From Pyricularia pennisetigena (taxonomy: Eukaryota; Ascomycota; Sordariomycetes; Magnaporthales; Pyriculariaceae), in assembly GCF_004337985.1 (NCBI RefSeq), contig NC_043740.1, forward strand, positions 5,105,233 through 5,169,232: a stretch of 64,000 nt of DNA, in the 5' to 3' direction. Below are positions 10,690 through 23,045 of the stretch, piece after piece. Position numbers and translations under genes: made by a program. Within the stretch, counting starts at the first letter, position 1. Every line of letters starts with the position of its first letter. A model generated the notes under the pieces. That model saw only the letters and a program-made list of their open reading frames with translations, searched no databases and was not told the origin of the DNA.

Positions 10690-13600
10690 ATTACGAAAGC
10701 AGTATACGAATACATATTCCTAAATATAGGATTTAATAAAAAACCTATACGGACGTTTTTTGACAACGTAGTATAAAATAAATACATTTTTCCAAAAATC
10801 GTAAAAAAACGACGAATATTTTGGTAATAAAAGAAAAAATTATATCGATTACAAACCGTAAAAGGAAAAGCAATTTTGTACGGGAACGGTACCATCGAAA
10901 TAAAACCGTATATTTCTGGATGGAAAATTATGGACGAAAGGAATAAATTATTTTAGATATTACGGAAATAGGGAATAAAAATATAATTTTAGGAATACCC
11001 TGGTTTAAAAGGAGCAACCCCCGGATAAATTAAATTATAAATTAAATTTAATGGGAAAAGCACCTAATTATTAAACAATTTTTAGTATAATAGGGTTTAT
11101 ATAAGAAATATAGGGTACAGAAGGACCAAATAAAACAAATGGCGTATATATAGGAAGGACGACCAACCCCGGAGCTAATATCGGAAAAAAAGCGATTATT
11201 TACAGGTTAAAGCCGATTTAACTACATAATACAAATTACGAAAAAACAGACCAAAAACGGTAAAATCTTAAAACAATACCAAAATTATACACGATTATTT
11301 AGCCAAAAACTCGAAACAGGATTACACGAGGACAATCCGTTCGACTACGAAATATTATTCAAAAAAGGAACCCAACCAAAATTTTATAAAATATACGGTT
11401 TAAATCCGACACAAATAGAGGTTTTAAACGAATATTTCGCAGAAAATTTTAAAAAAGGTTATATTAAATGATCGATATTACCAGTAGGATACCCAATCTT
11501 TTTCGTATTAAAAAAAACGGAAAATTACGATTATTCGTGGATTATAAACAATTAAACGATATTATAATAAAAAATTGTTACCCGCTCCCATTAATAGGAG
11601 AATTTCGAAATATGTTTTATTAAATATAATGGTTTACGATATTAAATTTTAAAAAAATATATAATTTAATCCGTATAAAGAAAGGCGAGGAATGGAAAAC
11701 AATATTTCGTACTAAACGAGGATATTACGAATACCTGGTAATGCTTTTCGGTTTTATTAACGCCCCCGCAATTTTTTATACCATAATTAATTATTTTTTT
11801 AGGAAATGCTTAAATATCTTTATCGTTATTTACTTGGACGATATCCTTGTTTCCTCCAAAACGTTGGAAAAATATAAAAAATACGTCCACACAGTTTTGA
11901 GAAAAAATTACAAAACGTTAAACTTTTAAATAAACCCGAAAAATGCATTTTTTACAGCAAACAAATTAATTTCCTAAAATATGTTATCGCCCTTGGAAAA
12001 ATTAGGATGGAAAGATTAAAAACCCAAGCAGTCAGGGAATAGCCCCAATTATAAAACGTAAAAAACGTTCGGGTATTTTTTTGGATTCGTGAATTTTTAC
12101 AGAAAAGTTATTAAAAGTTACGGCGCGATCGCCACCTTATTAACCATTATAATTAAAAAGGATTTAAAATTCCAATGGACGGAATAAATACAGCAAATCT
12201 TCGAACAGTTACGAAATACAATAGTATAAAAACCGATTTTTAAAATATTGAACCCAACGAAAACTTTCGAAATCAAAACCGACGTATCCGTTTACGCAAT
12301 CGGAGGATAATTTAACCAACGAAACGAAAAAGGACGCCTGCATTTTTGCGCGTTTTTTTCACAAAAATTAAATAAATTAAAGCTTAATTACCAAATTTAC
12401 GATAAAGAATTTATAGCTATTATCCGAACATTTGAAAAATGGAAACCATAATTATCCGGAATTAAATACGAAATATTAATTTACACGGACTACAAAGACC
12501 TAACCCATTTTACTACCAATAAAATTTTAAATGAACGACAAATTAAATGGGCAAAATTCCTATTAAAATTCCATTTTAAAATTATTTACCGAAAAAAATA
12601 GAAAATGGCAGGGCCGACGATTTTAATAAAAGACTAATAATGAAAATATAATACCCGAGGAAATACGAAAAACTTTTACGGTAAACGATAACGGAAACCT
12701 TTTACCAATTTACCGAAGTTTTATAACGATTAATACGATAATATACCAAAAAAGACCGAAAATCCACGAAAATAAAGATTACGGATATTAAAGAATTTTC
12801 AAAATGAGGAAACGGTTGAAACAGCATTATAATTTCAAAATTATACGATAAAAATACGAAAAATTATTGAAAATTGTGAATTTTGCGTAAAAAGCAAATC
12901 CGCCAAATATAAGCTTTACGGGTTTTTACAGCTTTTACCAACCCTCAATAAGGCTTGGTAAACCATTATAATGGATTTTATCGTTAAATTACCATTTTCC
13001 GAAAAACCATTTATTAAAACCAAATACGATAATATATTAATTATAATGGACAAGCTTATTAAATACGCCTATTTCCTACATTATAAAAAAATAGTAACGC
13101 CGAAAAAATCGCCTACATATTTTTACAAATAATTGTCAACATTTACGGACTTTTAAAAAACATTATTACGGACAAAAATAAGTTTTTTATATTAAAATTT
13201 TGGAAATTTCTAATGGAATGACTAGGAATTAACCACAAGCTATTTACAGTTTTCCACCTATAAATAAACGGATAAACAAAACGAGCAAACCAAATATTAA
13301 AATAATATTTAAAATATTATATAAACCATAAATAGGATAATTGGGTACGGTTATTACCTATAATACGTTTCGCATATAATAGTCTAAAAAATAAAAATAT
13401 TAAAATAACCCCGTTTTGTACCAATTACGGACTTAACCCTACGGTTTATGGAAAGCCAAAAACCACGATTACGGCCCCACGAACCGAAAAACAAATAAAC
13501 GAATTACGAAAACTCCACCACAAATTTTAACCGGAATTGGAATTCGTACGAAGAAAATGACCAAATACGCTAACCAATATCGGATAAAAGGATTATTTTT

Positions 13601-13965
13601 CCAGAAAAAAAATAGCGTTTATTTTACTCGACGTAATATTAATATATAACGATTAAATACCAAATTTGATTTTAAAAAATTTGGATTTTTCAAAATCGAT
13701 AAAAAAATTAACGAAATTAATTACAAATTATTATCACCAGGAAATAAAAAATCCACCCAATGTTCCACGTATTATTATTGGAACCAGCACCACCCGGTAC
13801 CAATATATATAAAACAATCAAAATCGACGTAAAAAAATATAGAATATCGAACGAATACTGGACCATAAACGCAATTACGGTAACATAAAATACTTTATTA
13901 AATGGGAAAATTATAAATACGAAAAAAATATTTGGGAACCTTTAAACCATTTTTAAAATTGCTAA
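10690..13965 (+). pseudogene. Gypsy pol (protease, RT, RNase H, integrase, chromodomain), copy 1
   Basis: Domains in order. An aspartic protease end lies near 10900-11040 (DITEIGNKNIILGIPWF). RT follows from about 11390: GFINAPAIF at 11744-11770, then the catalytic box IYLDDILVSS near 11830-11860. RNase H lies at about 12240-12600. Integrase lies at about 12780-13700, with the first catalytic Asp in MDFIVKLP (12972-12996), the second Asp in IITDKNKF near 13165, and FHLQINGQTKRANQ-like residues near 13250 (Q read as stop). A chromodomain lies at 13855-13960 (NIKYFIKWENYKYEKNIWEP). The reading needs frame changes and many stop read-throughs, so it cannot be expressed. Confidence 0.85.
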
Positions 13966-14825
13966 AAACCATTCCGCCAATATTATTAAAAGCTGGATTT
14001 GCGAATAAATTAGCCAAAAAAAAGCACGACCTAAAAAAATATTATTTATTATTCCCAAAAACTACGGATCGACCAGGATTCGAAACCACACCACCAAACG
14101 AATTTATAAAAAAACGATTAATATATACTATAAATTAAAACATACGAACAAAGCAATCTACCGACCGAATATTGCGCAAAAATATTTACTTTATCCAATA
14201 AAAAAAATTTAAAAGATTTATTAGGAAAAACGAATCCCAGGTAAAATTGGAATCCGGAAAAAGCGATTTTAAAAACATTTTAGGAAAAATTTGGGCCGAT
14301 CGCCGCCGTTCTTCCTATTTTCCTTTTTTACGCTCGATTCGATCCAATTTTTCCAAATGATCGATATTACGACGAACCACCTTTATTATTTTTTCAAACC
14401 ACATTTTTTTTTATTTTTATAATCGAAAAACTTTTTCCACCGCCGTTTCCAATTTGAATTTGAATGTTAAATATTGGGCCGCGATTTTATGCAATTATTT
14501 TCGGAAAATATTTATAATATCGTATCGCGAGCGACCCAAACGAATATATTCGATATAACGAAAAAGATCCCGAAACGATACAGCGCATTTCGCGATTTTT
14601 TGCGATTCGTAAACAAAATAAAAAAGCATTTCGACGGCCGAAGAAAAAAGCACAAAAACCAAATCTTTGCGACGAACGGTGGACGTGCGACCACGAATTT
14701 TAATTACGCGATTGGATATTACGTAAAATAATTAGCAAAAAGAGAATATAAAAATAAAAACAAAAATTAAAAGAATATAAACTATTGAAAAGCTGAAAGG
14801 ATTTGGTTAAAAAAAGGAAATTTAA
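13966..14825 (+). other. Gypsy 3' region after the chromodomain, copy 1
   Basis: This is the stretch between the chromodomain and the 3' LTR. Short open pieces (13932-14138, 14474-14731) match the corresponding part of copy 2 (23500-24350) but resemble no known domain. A purine-rich run just before 14826 (AAAAAAAGGAAA at about 14809-14820) is in the right place for the polypurine tract priming plus-strand synthesis. Confidence 0.5.
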
Positions 14826-15267
14826 TATTACGATTAAATAAAATGGGTTGGTATTAATAAAGCCAGGCGGGGTTATACCCCTTTTAACTGTACTCGACCA
14901 AAAAAATACCGACCGACAAAAAATAAAATTATATAAAGAATTACGTAACCCCACGTAACCGCCAAAAAAACGATACAATTGATATATTATATATTAACTA
15001 TAGCAGAACAAATAATATACGGATTATGGGTTATATTATATATATAATACCCAGGATAACGGATTATTTAAGGATACGTTTATTATTATGTAAATAAAAT
15101 TTATTTTAAAATTGTTTAGTAGCAATTCATTTATTATTTACCCAGGAATCGATTATAATTTCACCCTAGCTATTGAGGAACCCCAGTTACCTAGTCCAAA
15201 CGCTTAGTTGCTTCAACCCACTGTATTTTACCCTAAGAACAGGTTACCCGATACCTTGATCGTAATA
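14826..15267 (+). repeat. Gypsy 3' LTR, copy 1
   Basis: It starts TATTACGATTA and ends GATCGTAATA, RIP forms of TGTTACGACC and GATCGTAACA. At 442 bp it has the same length as the 5' LTR. Confidence 0.87.
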
Positions 15268-15572
15268 GCGTTGTTGAAAAAACACCCTTATTTCCATTCA
15301 AACCATCTTTGGGTTCGCACTAGTTTGCTAATTTAGTGAAAATTTCAACCCGGTATAGGGTAGTTGATTCGTAAGTCCAGGGTGGGTATTAAACCCGGTA
15401 CAGGGTGAAACCCCATTCGCTGACACTTTAAATCGCAACTCCTGCAACACATAAAATATAACAGAAAATCCAACAGGCCCAATAGCCCCACTTCGGCACT
15501 ATTAATTATGGTTTATATACAAATAAAAGTGGACCCATTTTATGCAAAATAACATCTATAATTAACAAATGG

Positions 15573-16130
15573 TTTAAAACATTTTTTTAAAAAATAGGGT
15601 TTTGAATTTGTTTTGCTATTTTTTTGGACCCTGTTTCAAAACGTATAACGCTTTTTCCAATTGTATAACCTGCAATCTTTTCGGATTATAACCTATTTCC
15701 ACTTAAATCTTAGCGGTGGTAGGGTTACAGATTTTGGCCCATTCGTTAAGACTGTTTGGAATTTGCAAACATATATTTACGTCGGTAAAGTCACTATTTA
15801 AAAACGCACCGATAAAATCGATTTGTTTTATTTCCCAATTTTGTATATTAGCTATAGTTCAAAATATACGCCAGGTAAATAGTATATTAATGCGAGCAAA
15901 AGCTTCGATATAATTCAGGCTTTCGACCTGTAAAAAACCCCTAATAACAAACCTAAGTTTATATTTTATAGGCTTATTATTTTTATTTTTTTTTAGTTTA
16001 AATACCGGCCGGGTAAAAACGAATTTACGGCCTGTAGGCATTTTAATTTTAGGGATAAAAAGGAAGGTTTTTCCTGTAACAATCTGGTCGAATTCAAACG
16101 TAGAAACAGTTAACCATCTAGCACTTTCAA
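15573..16130 (-). pseudogene. Copia reverse transcriptase N-terminal half
   Basis: On the minus strand this reads as the first half of a copia RT. It has KLRFVIRGFLQVESLNYIEAF (cf. the KARLVARGF...Y.ETFAP motif) at 15859-16041, then QIDFIGAFLNSDF, then KALYVLKQGPKK just before the break at 15573. The second half with the catalytic box continues at 7823 on the other side of the nested insertion, which shows the insert split a once continuous domain. Stops are present at expected W or Q codons. Confidence 0.85.
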
Positions 16131-16649
16131 AGCTATTTAAGGCCTGTTAGTAATTACTTGGTTCACCGTTTTTAGTGGATTTTTTTTATTTTCTTTTTGG
16201 CTTAAAAACAAAAATAATGTACGTAACTTATATCTATTAGATTTGGGTTTTCGAACTGCGAATTTAATTCCATATTTTGTATTCTAAGTGCTAAAATCAC
16301 CGGAACTTCCGCTGTTTTGGGTATTGGATTAGGTACCACTACCGTTATAGGTTTTGGGGGGCGAACAGTAGGCTGTACAAATTTGGCGGGCACTGTATTT
16401 TTAGGGTTTAAATACCCTGTAACGGGTGGTAATTGCCCTGTAATAGGTGGTAAATGCCCTGTAACAGTTGGTAAATACCCTGTATTTTCAGGCTTTTTTA
16501 GGGGATAATTATCCGCTGAAACGCTGTTAATTTCGTTTTTAAATTTAGAATTAGAATCCCCCTTTAAATTTGTATTTTCCCCCTTTCAAATTTAGAACGT
16601 TTCCGCTGGAAAAACCAAATTTTCAGCGGTTATACCTGTTATAACTTTT
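16131..16649 (-). pseudogene. Copia integrase-RT linker with short proline repeats
   Basis: This lies between integrase and RT. On the plus strand 16405-16490 shows four related ~24-bp units built on CCTGTAACGGGTGGTAA. On the minus strand they encode a short Pro/Thr-Gly rich linker repeat. Such linkers are variable in copia polyproteins. No catalytic motif was seen. Confidence 0.5.
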
Positions 16650-17450
16650 TACGGTAAAGGTTTTATGTACGGCCCGTTTAACGGGTGCGTAAGCCAACGC
16701 TGTAAAATTTGATAAATGGGTTAAAAATTTCACCGTTTCGGTGCGGGGAACCAATTTATTAAATTTTTGGCGTTTTTCCAACGGTATAATAACCTGGCAT
16801 ACGGTACCAATAACCCCAAAATACCCTAAATTGGGTTTATGCGGTAATCCAGGTTGGAATTCGGAATAAAATTCCTCGTAAGGTGTTAAATCCCTATTAA
16901 TTACCGCTGTACGGTTAATTATATCAACTACGGCAAATAATAAATAATATTATAAAATTAATAGTAGACCCGCCGCTATGATGGTAAACCAGAACCTATC
17001 CAAAATAACCATAACGGACCGTCCCGTTAGTCCGTCTTGGCCGTGGTTATAGGGATTTGAAATATCGAAATTAACACCTTTGCTTATAAACCAATTTCAA
17101 AGGTTTATATTTACCTCGTACCCCCCATTAAAGTGAAAATTTAGGGGTTAGCGCCCGTATATAGCTTTTAAAACCCTGGGAAAGCCTTTAATAACCATTA
17201 AAACCGTAGGTCCGGCTTTAGCTTTTAATGGGATCGACCACCGAAAACGTGATTTTCGGTCCACTAATAATAAAAATACGGGATTTTTATTGTAAGGATT
17301 TGGTTTAAGGGTTACTGTATCACCCTCTATAAAATCGAAAATGATAGGGGGTTTAGGGAGTGCGACTTTATTTGTGCGTTTAACAGAAATAGCTTTAACG
17401 CAAGTAATATAAGTAATTGCCCTAATTTTGTCGAAATTAGGTAGATCTTT
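16650..17450 (-). pseudogene. Copia integrase
   Basis: On the minus strand, near 17340-17230, it reads as the integrase core start: FIEGDTVTLKP, then PVFLLLVDRKSRFRWSIPLK (cf. D.tG...flLvDd.SR..W..~K). Near 17040-16980 a NHGQDGLTGRSVMVILDRF piece matches the N.G.aER...... region. INRDLTPYEEFY near 16900 and a GYFGVIGTV piece near 16830 match the C-terminal part of the copia integrase module. The enzyme would join the cDNA ends to the target. Stops and at least one frame problem make it inactive. Confidence 0.8.
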
Positions 17451-17508
17451 TGTAATTTTAGCGGTTTTTTTTTAGCAATAATAATACTATATGCCCCAAA
17501 CACCTGTA

Positions 17509-18012
17509 TTATAACAGGGCTTTTTGGGCCTGGATTTCGTTATAATTACCTGTAATTCCGTCTACTTCAGGGGTTAACCAGCCGTCCGTAGTTCGTTTTA
17601 ACCCTAAAGGGAGGTAATTTACAGGGGCTTGCTCTAAATCCGATAGTAAAGGAGGTTTTAACAACGGATTTCTTGTGTGGGAAACCCCGTTTTTTTCGGA
17701 AATAGTCCCTTCTGTATTAGGCTGCATAGAAGGGTCACCTAGCGGTGTGCCGGGCCTACGGGGCCCAATCTCACCTAGCTTCCATGGCTTAGGGGTCCCT
17801 TTTACGCCGCGTCCAGGCTTCGTTTTAGCCCTAGAGTTAGCTGCTAAAGCCTGTGGTTTTAGCGTTTTACCGGTATCGGTTTCCGAATCCGAATCCGAAC
17901 GTAATTTTATAATTCCGCTAACAACGGAATTAACCTCCTGTTCCAGGGCGTCATACGCTGCGCCTTCGTTAACGTCACCTGGAATCGAACCCGTAAATAA
18001 TTCGAGCTCCAT
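17509..18012 (-). pseudogene. Copia gag-pol linker, open for 167 codons
   Basis: This is an open minus-strand frame of 167 codons, rich in Pro, Gly, Glu and Lys (e.g. GRGVKGTPKPWKLGEIGP). It lies between the gag and integrase domains. It is noticeably more GC-rich than the rest and keeps CAA/CAG codons, so RIP was mild here. Position and composition suggest the linker or protease region of the polyprotein. No DSGA-type protease motif was found in it. Confidence 0.55.
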
Positions 18013-19106
18013 AAAAATTATAAACGTTCCAGCGGTTGATTCGCTGGAATTGGAGGATTTGGTATCTTTTGCAGAAGCAGAATCCGAATTAGGGTTTTTA
18101 TTACCTTTCTTTCGTGATTTAGAGGTGGTTTCCTGCCCATTATCTTCCTTTTTGGCGCCTTTTTTAGCGTTTTTTTACCGATTTTTTTGTCTTCAAACCT
18201 ATAATTAGCAGCTTTAGCCGTAATAAAGCTTGAAATCGAATTTTCGGATATAAGGTCCGCTACAAAGTATTGCAAATTTAATTTTTCCGAATTTTGGCCT
18301 ATTGTTTGCAGGGCCCGTTGGGTATTGCGTTGGCGTTCGGTTCAAATAAGGAATCTCCCCTTCGGGGCCCGTAGGTACTAGTCTCGTACGCTTACGGGGT
18401 AAATTTGCACGTTAGTATTCGCTAATTTAGCTGTTAATAAGTTAAAACGGTTGTTAAATTCAAATATTAATCCTTTAAATCTCGAAAAATTTAAGGCGTG
18501 GAATTCCCGATATAATAAATTTCGATTAATTTCGGGTGCAACGGAATAGCTATTGTCCAGGGTTTTATACACCGTTACGGGGTTGGAATGCCATGCAATA
18601 AATTTTAAAAACTTTTGGTTAAACTGTTTTTTATAAGCAATAATAAGATTGATAATTCGTGTTCTGGAAAAATAAAGCCAATTTTAGGGTCGGAAATTAA
18701 TTCCGCTGATTTTATAGCCCTAAATTGTATAATTAACGCCTATTTCCACAGATCGTAATTGCTAACCCTTACTGATTTTAAATTTTCGGGGAAAGGAAAA
18801 TACCCGTGTCGACAGTTTTTTACCTATCCCGTCACCTAAGATTAGGCTACCAGGTGGATTAAGGGGTGCGGTAGCGGGTTTATTATCCGAATTACTATTA
18901 AAATTAGTGGAATTACCGTTTTTCAGGGTTAATAGGGCAACTAACTGTTAAATTGTCCTTTAAAATGAATCCATTTGCGTAATTAACGTTTTTAATTGCA
19001 GGTTTTGGGCCTGTAATTTAATGGTTGAAATTTCGTTTGGGTTGGGCTTAGGCCCTTTATTTGTGGGAAGTGGGCCTGGAAAGCCCGACGTAAAACTGTT
19101 TTCCAT
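18013..19106 (-). pseudogene. Copia gag
   Basis: The likely start is the ATG at 19106-19104 (minus). It is followed by a Pro-rich N-terminus (SGFPGPLPTNKGPKPNP) and a Gln-rich helix-like stretch. The best-preserved domain piece is 18378-18572 (NLLYREFHALNFSRFKG, then FNNRFNLLTAKLAN), which fits the UBN2-type gag helices. A basic stretch at 18018-18275 follows. Gag would form the particle shell. There are a handful of stops, most at positions where CAA or CAG is expected. Confidence 0.65.
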
Positions 19107-19867
19107 TATAGTTGTAATTCGCTAATTTATAATTATAATTAACTAATTTAATTGCTTAAGGGTAAATACCTTATTTAATTTAGGATCTGCTATACCGTTT
19201 GCCTTTTAATGGGCATAGGCCTATAATTGCCAATTATAGGGTTTATTGCTATTTTCAATGGTTAAAATCCATTAAAATACAGGGTTAAAATCCCTGAAAT
19301 CCGCAATTAATGGGTTCCCTGGTGTTAGTACCAATGCAGGTGCACGTAACGAATTCAATTCGTTAAATGGGTGCAGGGTAGATTGCAGGGTATCGTGCAG
19401 GGTAAATTAACTATTAACGTAATTCCGTTAATGGGTTTGTGGGCTATTATAAACCCTATTAAACCCATTAGGTTTTAATGGGTTAGTAGCGAACGAATAT
19501 AGGGGTTTTTAGCCCCAACTCGCTAGCGTGAATTTTATTAATAATTTTGAACCAATTACAGTAGCGTGCACGATCCACAAAAACCATACCAAAAAGATTT
19601 TGGATTTGCAATGCAAGCGATCGCTGCAGTACCTGACAAGGCCTGAGTCGAAGGCTAATTTTTAGCGATCCCCATTGTAAATACAGGGGGTAAGGTGCTG
19701 AATTAGCGCCTAAAACCAACAATTTCGCACAAAAAACAGCAATATTTTCGTCAATATACGTATTATAAGGATGCGATAGTAGCCAAAATAAAGTTTAAAT
19801 TTCAGGTTTTCCAGCAATGCAAAATGCATTTTAATACACAAATTAAAATCTTTCCAGGCTTATTATT
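19107..19867 (-). other. Copia 5' leader between LTR and gag
   Basis: This is non-coding leader sequence of the minus-strand copia element. It holds tandem-like phrases GGGTTTAATGGG and GTGCAGGGTA (19360-19480). It is less AT-rich than most of the window. A minus-strand open frame at 19483-19722 has no recognisable motif and is probably chance. The primer binding site should lie just left of 19868 but was not identified. Confidence 0.5.
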
Positions 19868-20426
19868 TACTAACAATATGGGTTATTAACAGAGGTTTAA
19901 ATATTAGTTTAGGTGCGGCGTGGTATTAATTGCGTTGTAAAAACCTGTAATTACAGTGTTTAAATGCACTAAATTTACTAATTTTGGGATTAATAAATTT
20001 GATTTATTGATGGGGGAGATTTTGCTTTGTCTCCCTTACATATTTTCTGATATCGAAATGGGGGTCCGCACCCCGTAAAGGGTTCCGGTGCCGCACACGA
20101 TTTTCCGAAAAATTATTTTGGATGCGTTGTTGAAAAAACACCCTTATTTCCATACAAACCATCTCTGGGTTCGCACTGATTTGCTGATTTGGTGAAAATT
20201 TCAACCAGGTACAGGGTAGCTGATTCGTAAGTGTAGGGTGGGTATTAAACCCGGTACAGGGTGAAACCCCATTCGCTGACTTCGAATCGCAATTCCTGCA
20301 ACATATACACAAAAATATGACAGAAAATCCGACAGCCCCAACAGCCCCATTTCGGCACTATCTATGGTGGCTTATATACAAATAAGAGTGGGCCCACTAC
20401 ATGCTAAATAACGCATATAATTAACA
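19868..20426 (-). repeat. Copia 5' LTR (right end of the minus-strand element)
   Basis: It is 559 bp, ends ATAATTAACA, and begins TACTAACAATATGGG (RIP/divergent form of TGTTAACAATATGGG). The stretch around 20105-20160 is uninterrupted here and shows the empty site (GATGCGTTGTTG) into which gypsy copy 1 inserted in the solo LTR. Confidence 0.88.
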
Positions 20427-20431
20427 AATTT

Positions 20432-23045
20432 TATTAATTAATTGTGGCAGTATTACGCCGTTATTAGATTTATAAATATAATGAAATTGGGGAAATATAA
20501 CCAATTTTAAAACGATAAAAAAAAGTTTTACCACGTTTTACGGCTTTTACAAAATATATTCCGCTCCCGTATTTTATACATTATAACTGGTATTTTAATC
20601 CAAAACGGAGTATTAAAAAAGGATTAAACTTTTAAAAACGCTTTGGAAAAAGCTTTTACCGCGATATTATGTAATATATATATTTCCGTGGTAAACCGTA
20701 TTTACGATTATATATTCGCTGCTTATATTAACGGTTTAATTTGTATTGGATTATGGGATATATAACCCAAAATTAATATCGTTTACCGCACGTAACGCCG
20801 TTATTTGCAAATAATTAACTTTTTTGGATAATACTAAACGCGTTCCATTGAAAGAACTACGGCGTATTAGAAACTATAATACCGTAATCGGTCCTATTTT
20901 TTTAGGGTTGCAAAACAAAGAAATATGGTTTTCAAATGTTGTATTTAACCTGGTTTTTACTAGTAAAAGTTATAAATTAACCGTTGCGGACCCGGATTTT
21001 AAAATTACCGTTTATAAAATATACCACGGCCGGGAATGAATTTAAACCGGTAAACCTAACAATTAAATATATGAATAGGGGTTTCGCCATAAATATTAAA
21101 AATAACCGCAATTCCACGCACGATTTGTGAAAAGTATCCCTAAATTGTGCCACGATGGGGTGAATCGTAATTACGGTACGCAAAATGTTGGAAAATATCG
21201 CCCGTACACGCATTAATAGCAAAAAATATATAATATTAACCAACCAAAATATAATCCATTATATGTATTTGTTATTCCACAATTGCTGGGGAAACGAAAA
21301 AACCGAAATATTACCCAATTTCAATTTCGACGGCCCCGATTTATTATGTTTGGGATTAAATAAGCTAATAGGCGATGAAATGGGGCTATTTAATTAAAAT
21401 ATCGTACGCCCTAATAACGTATTATTTCAAACGGATATTAAAAGCACAAAGACAAATCCAAAAAGGGATATAACCAGATAAACGGGTTAAATATTAATAG
21501 TTTAATTAATATTGAAAAAGATTCGCTGGACGGAATATACGAAAGATCCGACGAAAAAGGCGTATAAATTTTAAAATAAGAGAAAACAAATTACGCAAAC
21601 TAAAACAGGTAAAAGCGGGGATCGTTCCATTATAAAAAGGAATTAATGGACGAATAAGGGTAGCCTTACCCGCAAACAACGGAGGTAAAACAGCGTCCCC
21701 TAAATTAATAGATATTAATAAATAAATACCAATCGTAAATTTGGCCTAAAATAAAAAGACGAAGTATAACCTTTTCCAAAGTCCTCCGTACAAATAACCC
21801 GTTTTTTATCCATTTTCTTACGCAAATAAACCATATTTTTCATTTACCGCCAATTATAAATCCAACAGAAGAAATCCTGGTAATAACCGTTATTATAATA
21901 CCTTGTTAATGACGAATAATAAATCTATTAAACCGGATCCTAATAGTAATAATTATTACAATATTATATATATAAAGCCCCCAATTTCTTAAGACTCAAC
22001 CCCAAAAAAAATGCAAAACAAAAAAACCCAAACCGATTAAAAGGAATAAAAACGTTTGGGAGCGTTAAATATCTTTTTAAAAATGGGTTTATTAACGCCA
22101 CGCCTCCGTTTCCGATATGGGGTTGCGGTAGACGATCCAAGGACCGAATCGTCCTCCTTTTTATCCTTTTCCAAAATGGGTATATAGGGTTTCTTTAACG
22201 AATCGAATCTAAATTTATCGTAATTAAGGCCAAAATCGATAAATGAAAAAACCTAATAACGACCGCAAAAAGGTCGGCGTTAGTATTATCAAAAATACCT
22301 TTTTTAAACGGTTTACTGGTTTCCCGGCGTTTAATAACCCAAAAACCAAAATCCTTTATTGGGGCCCCGATAACCCGCGCGGTCGCGGTTTCGTCGTCAA
22401 ATTCATCGCTGTTTTAAATCCATTTTATTAATTTAGTTACAAATTTTTAATCCATAGTGGTGAAATTGAAATAAGGCAAATATATACGATTAATATAAAT
22501 AACAAACGTATTACGGCCCCTATTTGATTCCTGGTATTAATTTTTAATATAACTTGGACCCAAAGTTAAAATAAAAGTCAACGTTTTTTCAACCAAATCC
22601 TGTTCGTTAAATTATTTAAAAATATTTAATATAAATATGAAAACCAGGCGAAAATAAAATTCGCCCATACGGCGCGTCCTATTAAAACAAAAAATACTAA
22701 AATGCTGGGGGGGTTTTGTTATTTAAACGAAACAGTTAAAAGGCCAGGAAAATATAATTACCATTATTTTATGCGCCAGAAATTGTTTAACAATTAGAAA
22801 CTGGATAATTTTGGGGAAACGTAGACCCGTAATATATTTAAATAATACTTACTATATATTAGCAACAGCTGGAATAGGAAAAAAAAAGGGCACTAACCTT
22901 CCGGACTATGCGATTTTCCACGCAATCGAAAAAAATACCTCATATTTCGAAAATACGCCAAATGATAGGTTTATTTTAACCCAACCGAAATAAACCACCA
23001 CAAAATTGCAATTATATATTAACGTTCCACACTAAAGGGATAATA
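20432..23045. other. Unassigned RIP-degraded coding-like stretch
   Basis: Several short open pieces lie on the plus strand (20824-21039, 21185-21397, 22811-22993). No family was recognised; the pieces lie in different frames. The stretch seems to continue after the gypsy copy 2 insertion at 30245. It could be an older transposon or a degraded gene. Confidence 0.35.

Larger units (their letters stand above)
8085..15267 (+). mobile_element. Ty3/gypsy chromovirus-type LTR retrotransposon, copy 1
   Basis: This is a 7.2-kb element with 442-bp LTRs at both ends (8085-8526 and 14826-15267) and an exact 5-bp duplication GCGTT at 8080-8084 and 15268-15272. Interior order on the plus strand: gag, zinc knuckle, protease, RT, RNase H, integrase, chromodomain. 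This is the layout of fungal chromoviruses, whose chromodomain is thought to guide integration to histone-marked chromatin. Every domain carries stops of RIP type. A second copy in inverse orientation is at 23046-30239. Confidence 0.92.
7824..15567 (+). mobile_element. Solo copia LTR, split by a gypsy insertion
   Basis: It starts TGTTAACAATATGGG at 7824 and ends ATAATTAACA at 15567. Its two parts (7824-8084 and 15273-15567) add up to about 556 bp, matching the other LTRs. The 5-bp duplication AATGG at 7819-7823 and 15568-15572 is exact. It therefore inserted as its own element inside the RT of the older copia element, then lost its interior by LTR-LTR recombination. The gypsy element later landed in it. 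The right half is less RIP-mutated than the other copia LTRs. Confidence 0.87.
5658..20426 (-). mobile_element. Ty1/copia LTR retrotransposon (about 7.0 kb after removing nested insert)
   Basis: Both ends are copia-family LTRs (5658-6212 and 19868-20426). A matching 5-bp target-site duplication AATTT lies at 5653-5657 and 20427-20431. The element reads on the minus strand: gag start near 19106, integrase 16650-17450, RT 15573-16130 continuing at 7823-7480, RNase H 7300-6801. The order integrase before RT defines Ty1/copia. At 7824-15572 it is interrupted by a later solo LTR that itself carries a gypsy element. All domains have in-frame stops, mostly at expected glutamine codons, so the element is dead. 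Confidence 0.9.

Noticed and set aside
10545..10895. Minus-strand frame of 116 codons
   Set aside because: It is antisense to the gypsy protease region, whose ILGIPWF and neighbouring residues read on the plus strand.
17675..18208. Open plus-strand frame of 177 codons, the longest in the window
   Set aside because: It overlaps the minus-strand copia gag-pol linker. It has no motif, and openness on both strands follows from the GC-rich codon pattern there. The element's orientation supports the minus strand.
20004..20312. Minus-strand open frame of 102 codons
   Set aside because: It lies wholly within the copia LTR at 19868-20426, and similar frames occur in the other LTR copies.
20432..23045. 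Tyrosine-recombinase captain of a giant mobile element
   Set aside because: It was considered because of the cargo-like gene relics elsewhere. No catalytic R...HxxR...Y pattern could be read here or around 59000-63000.
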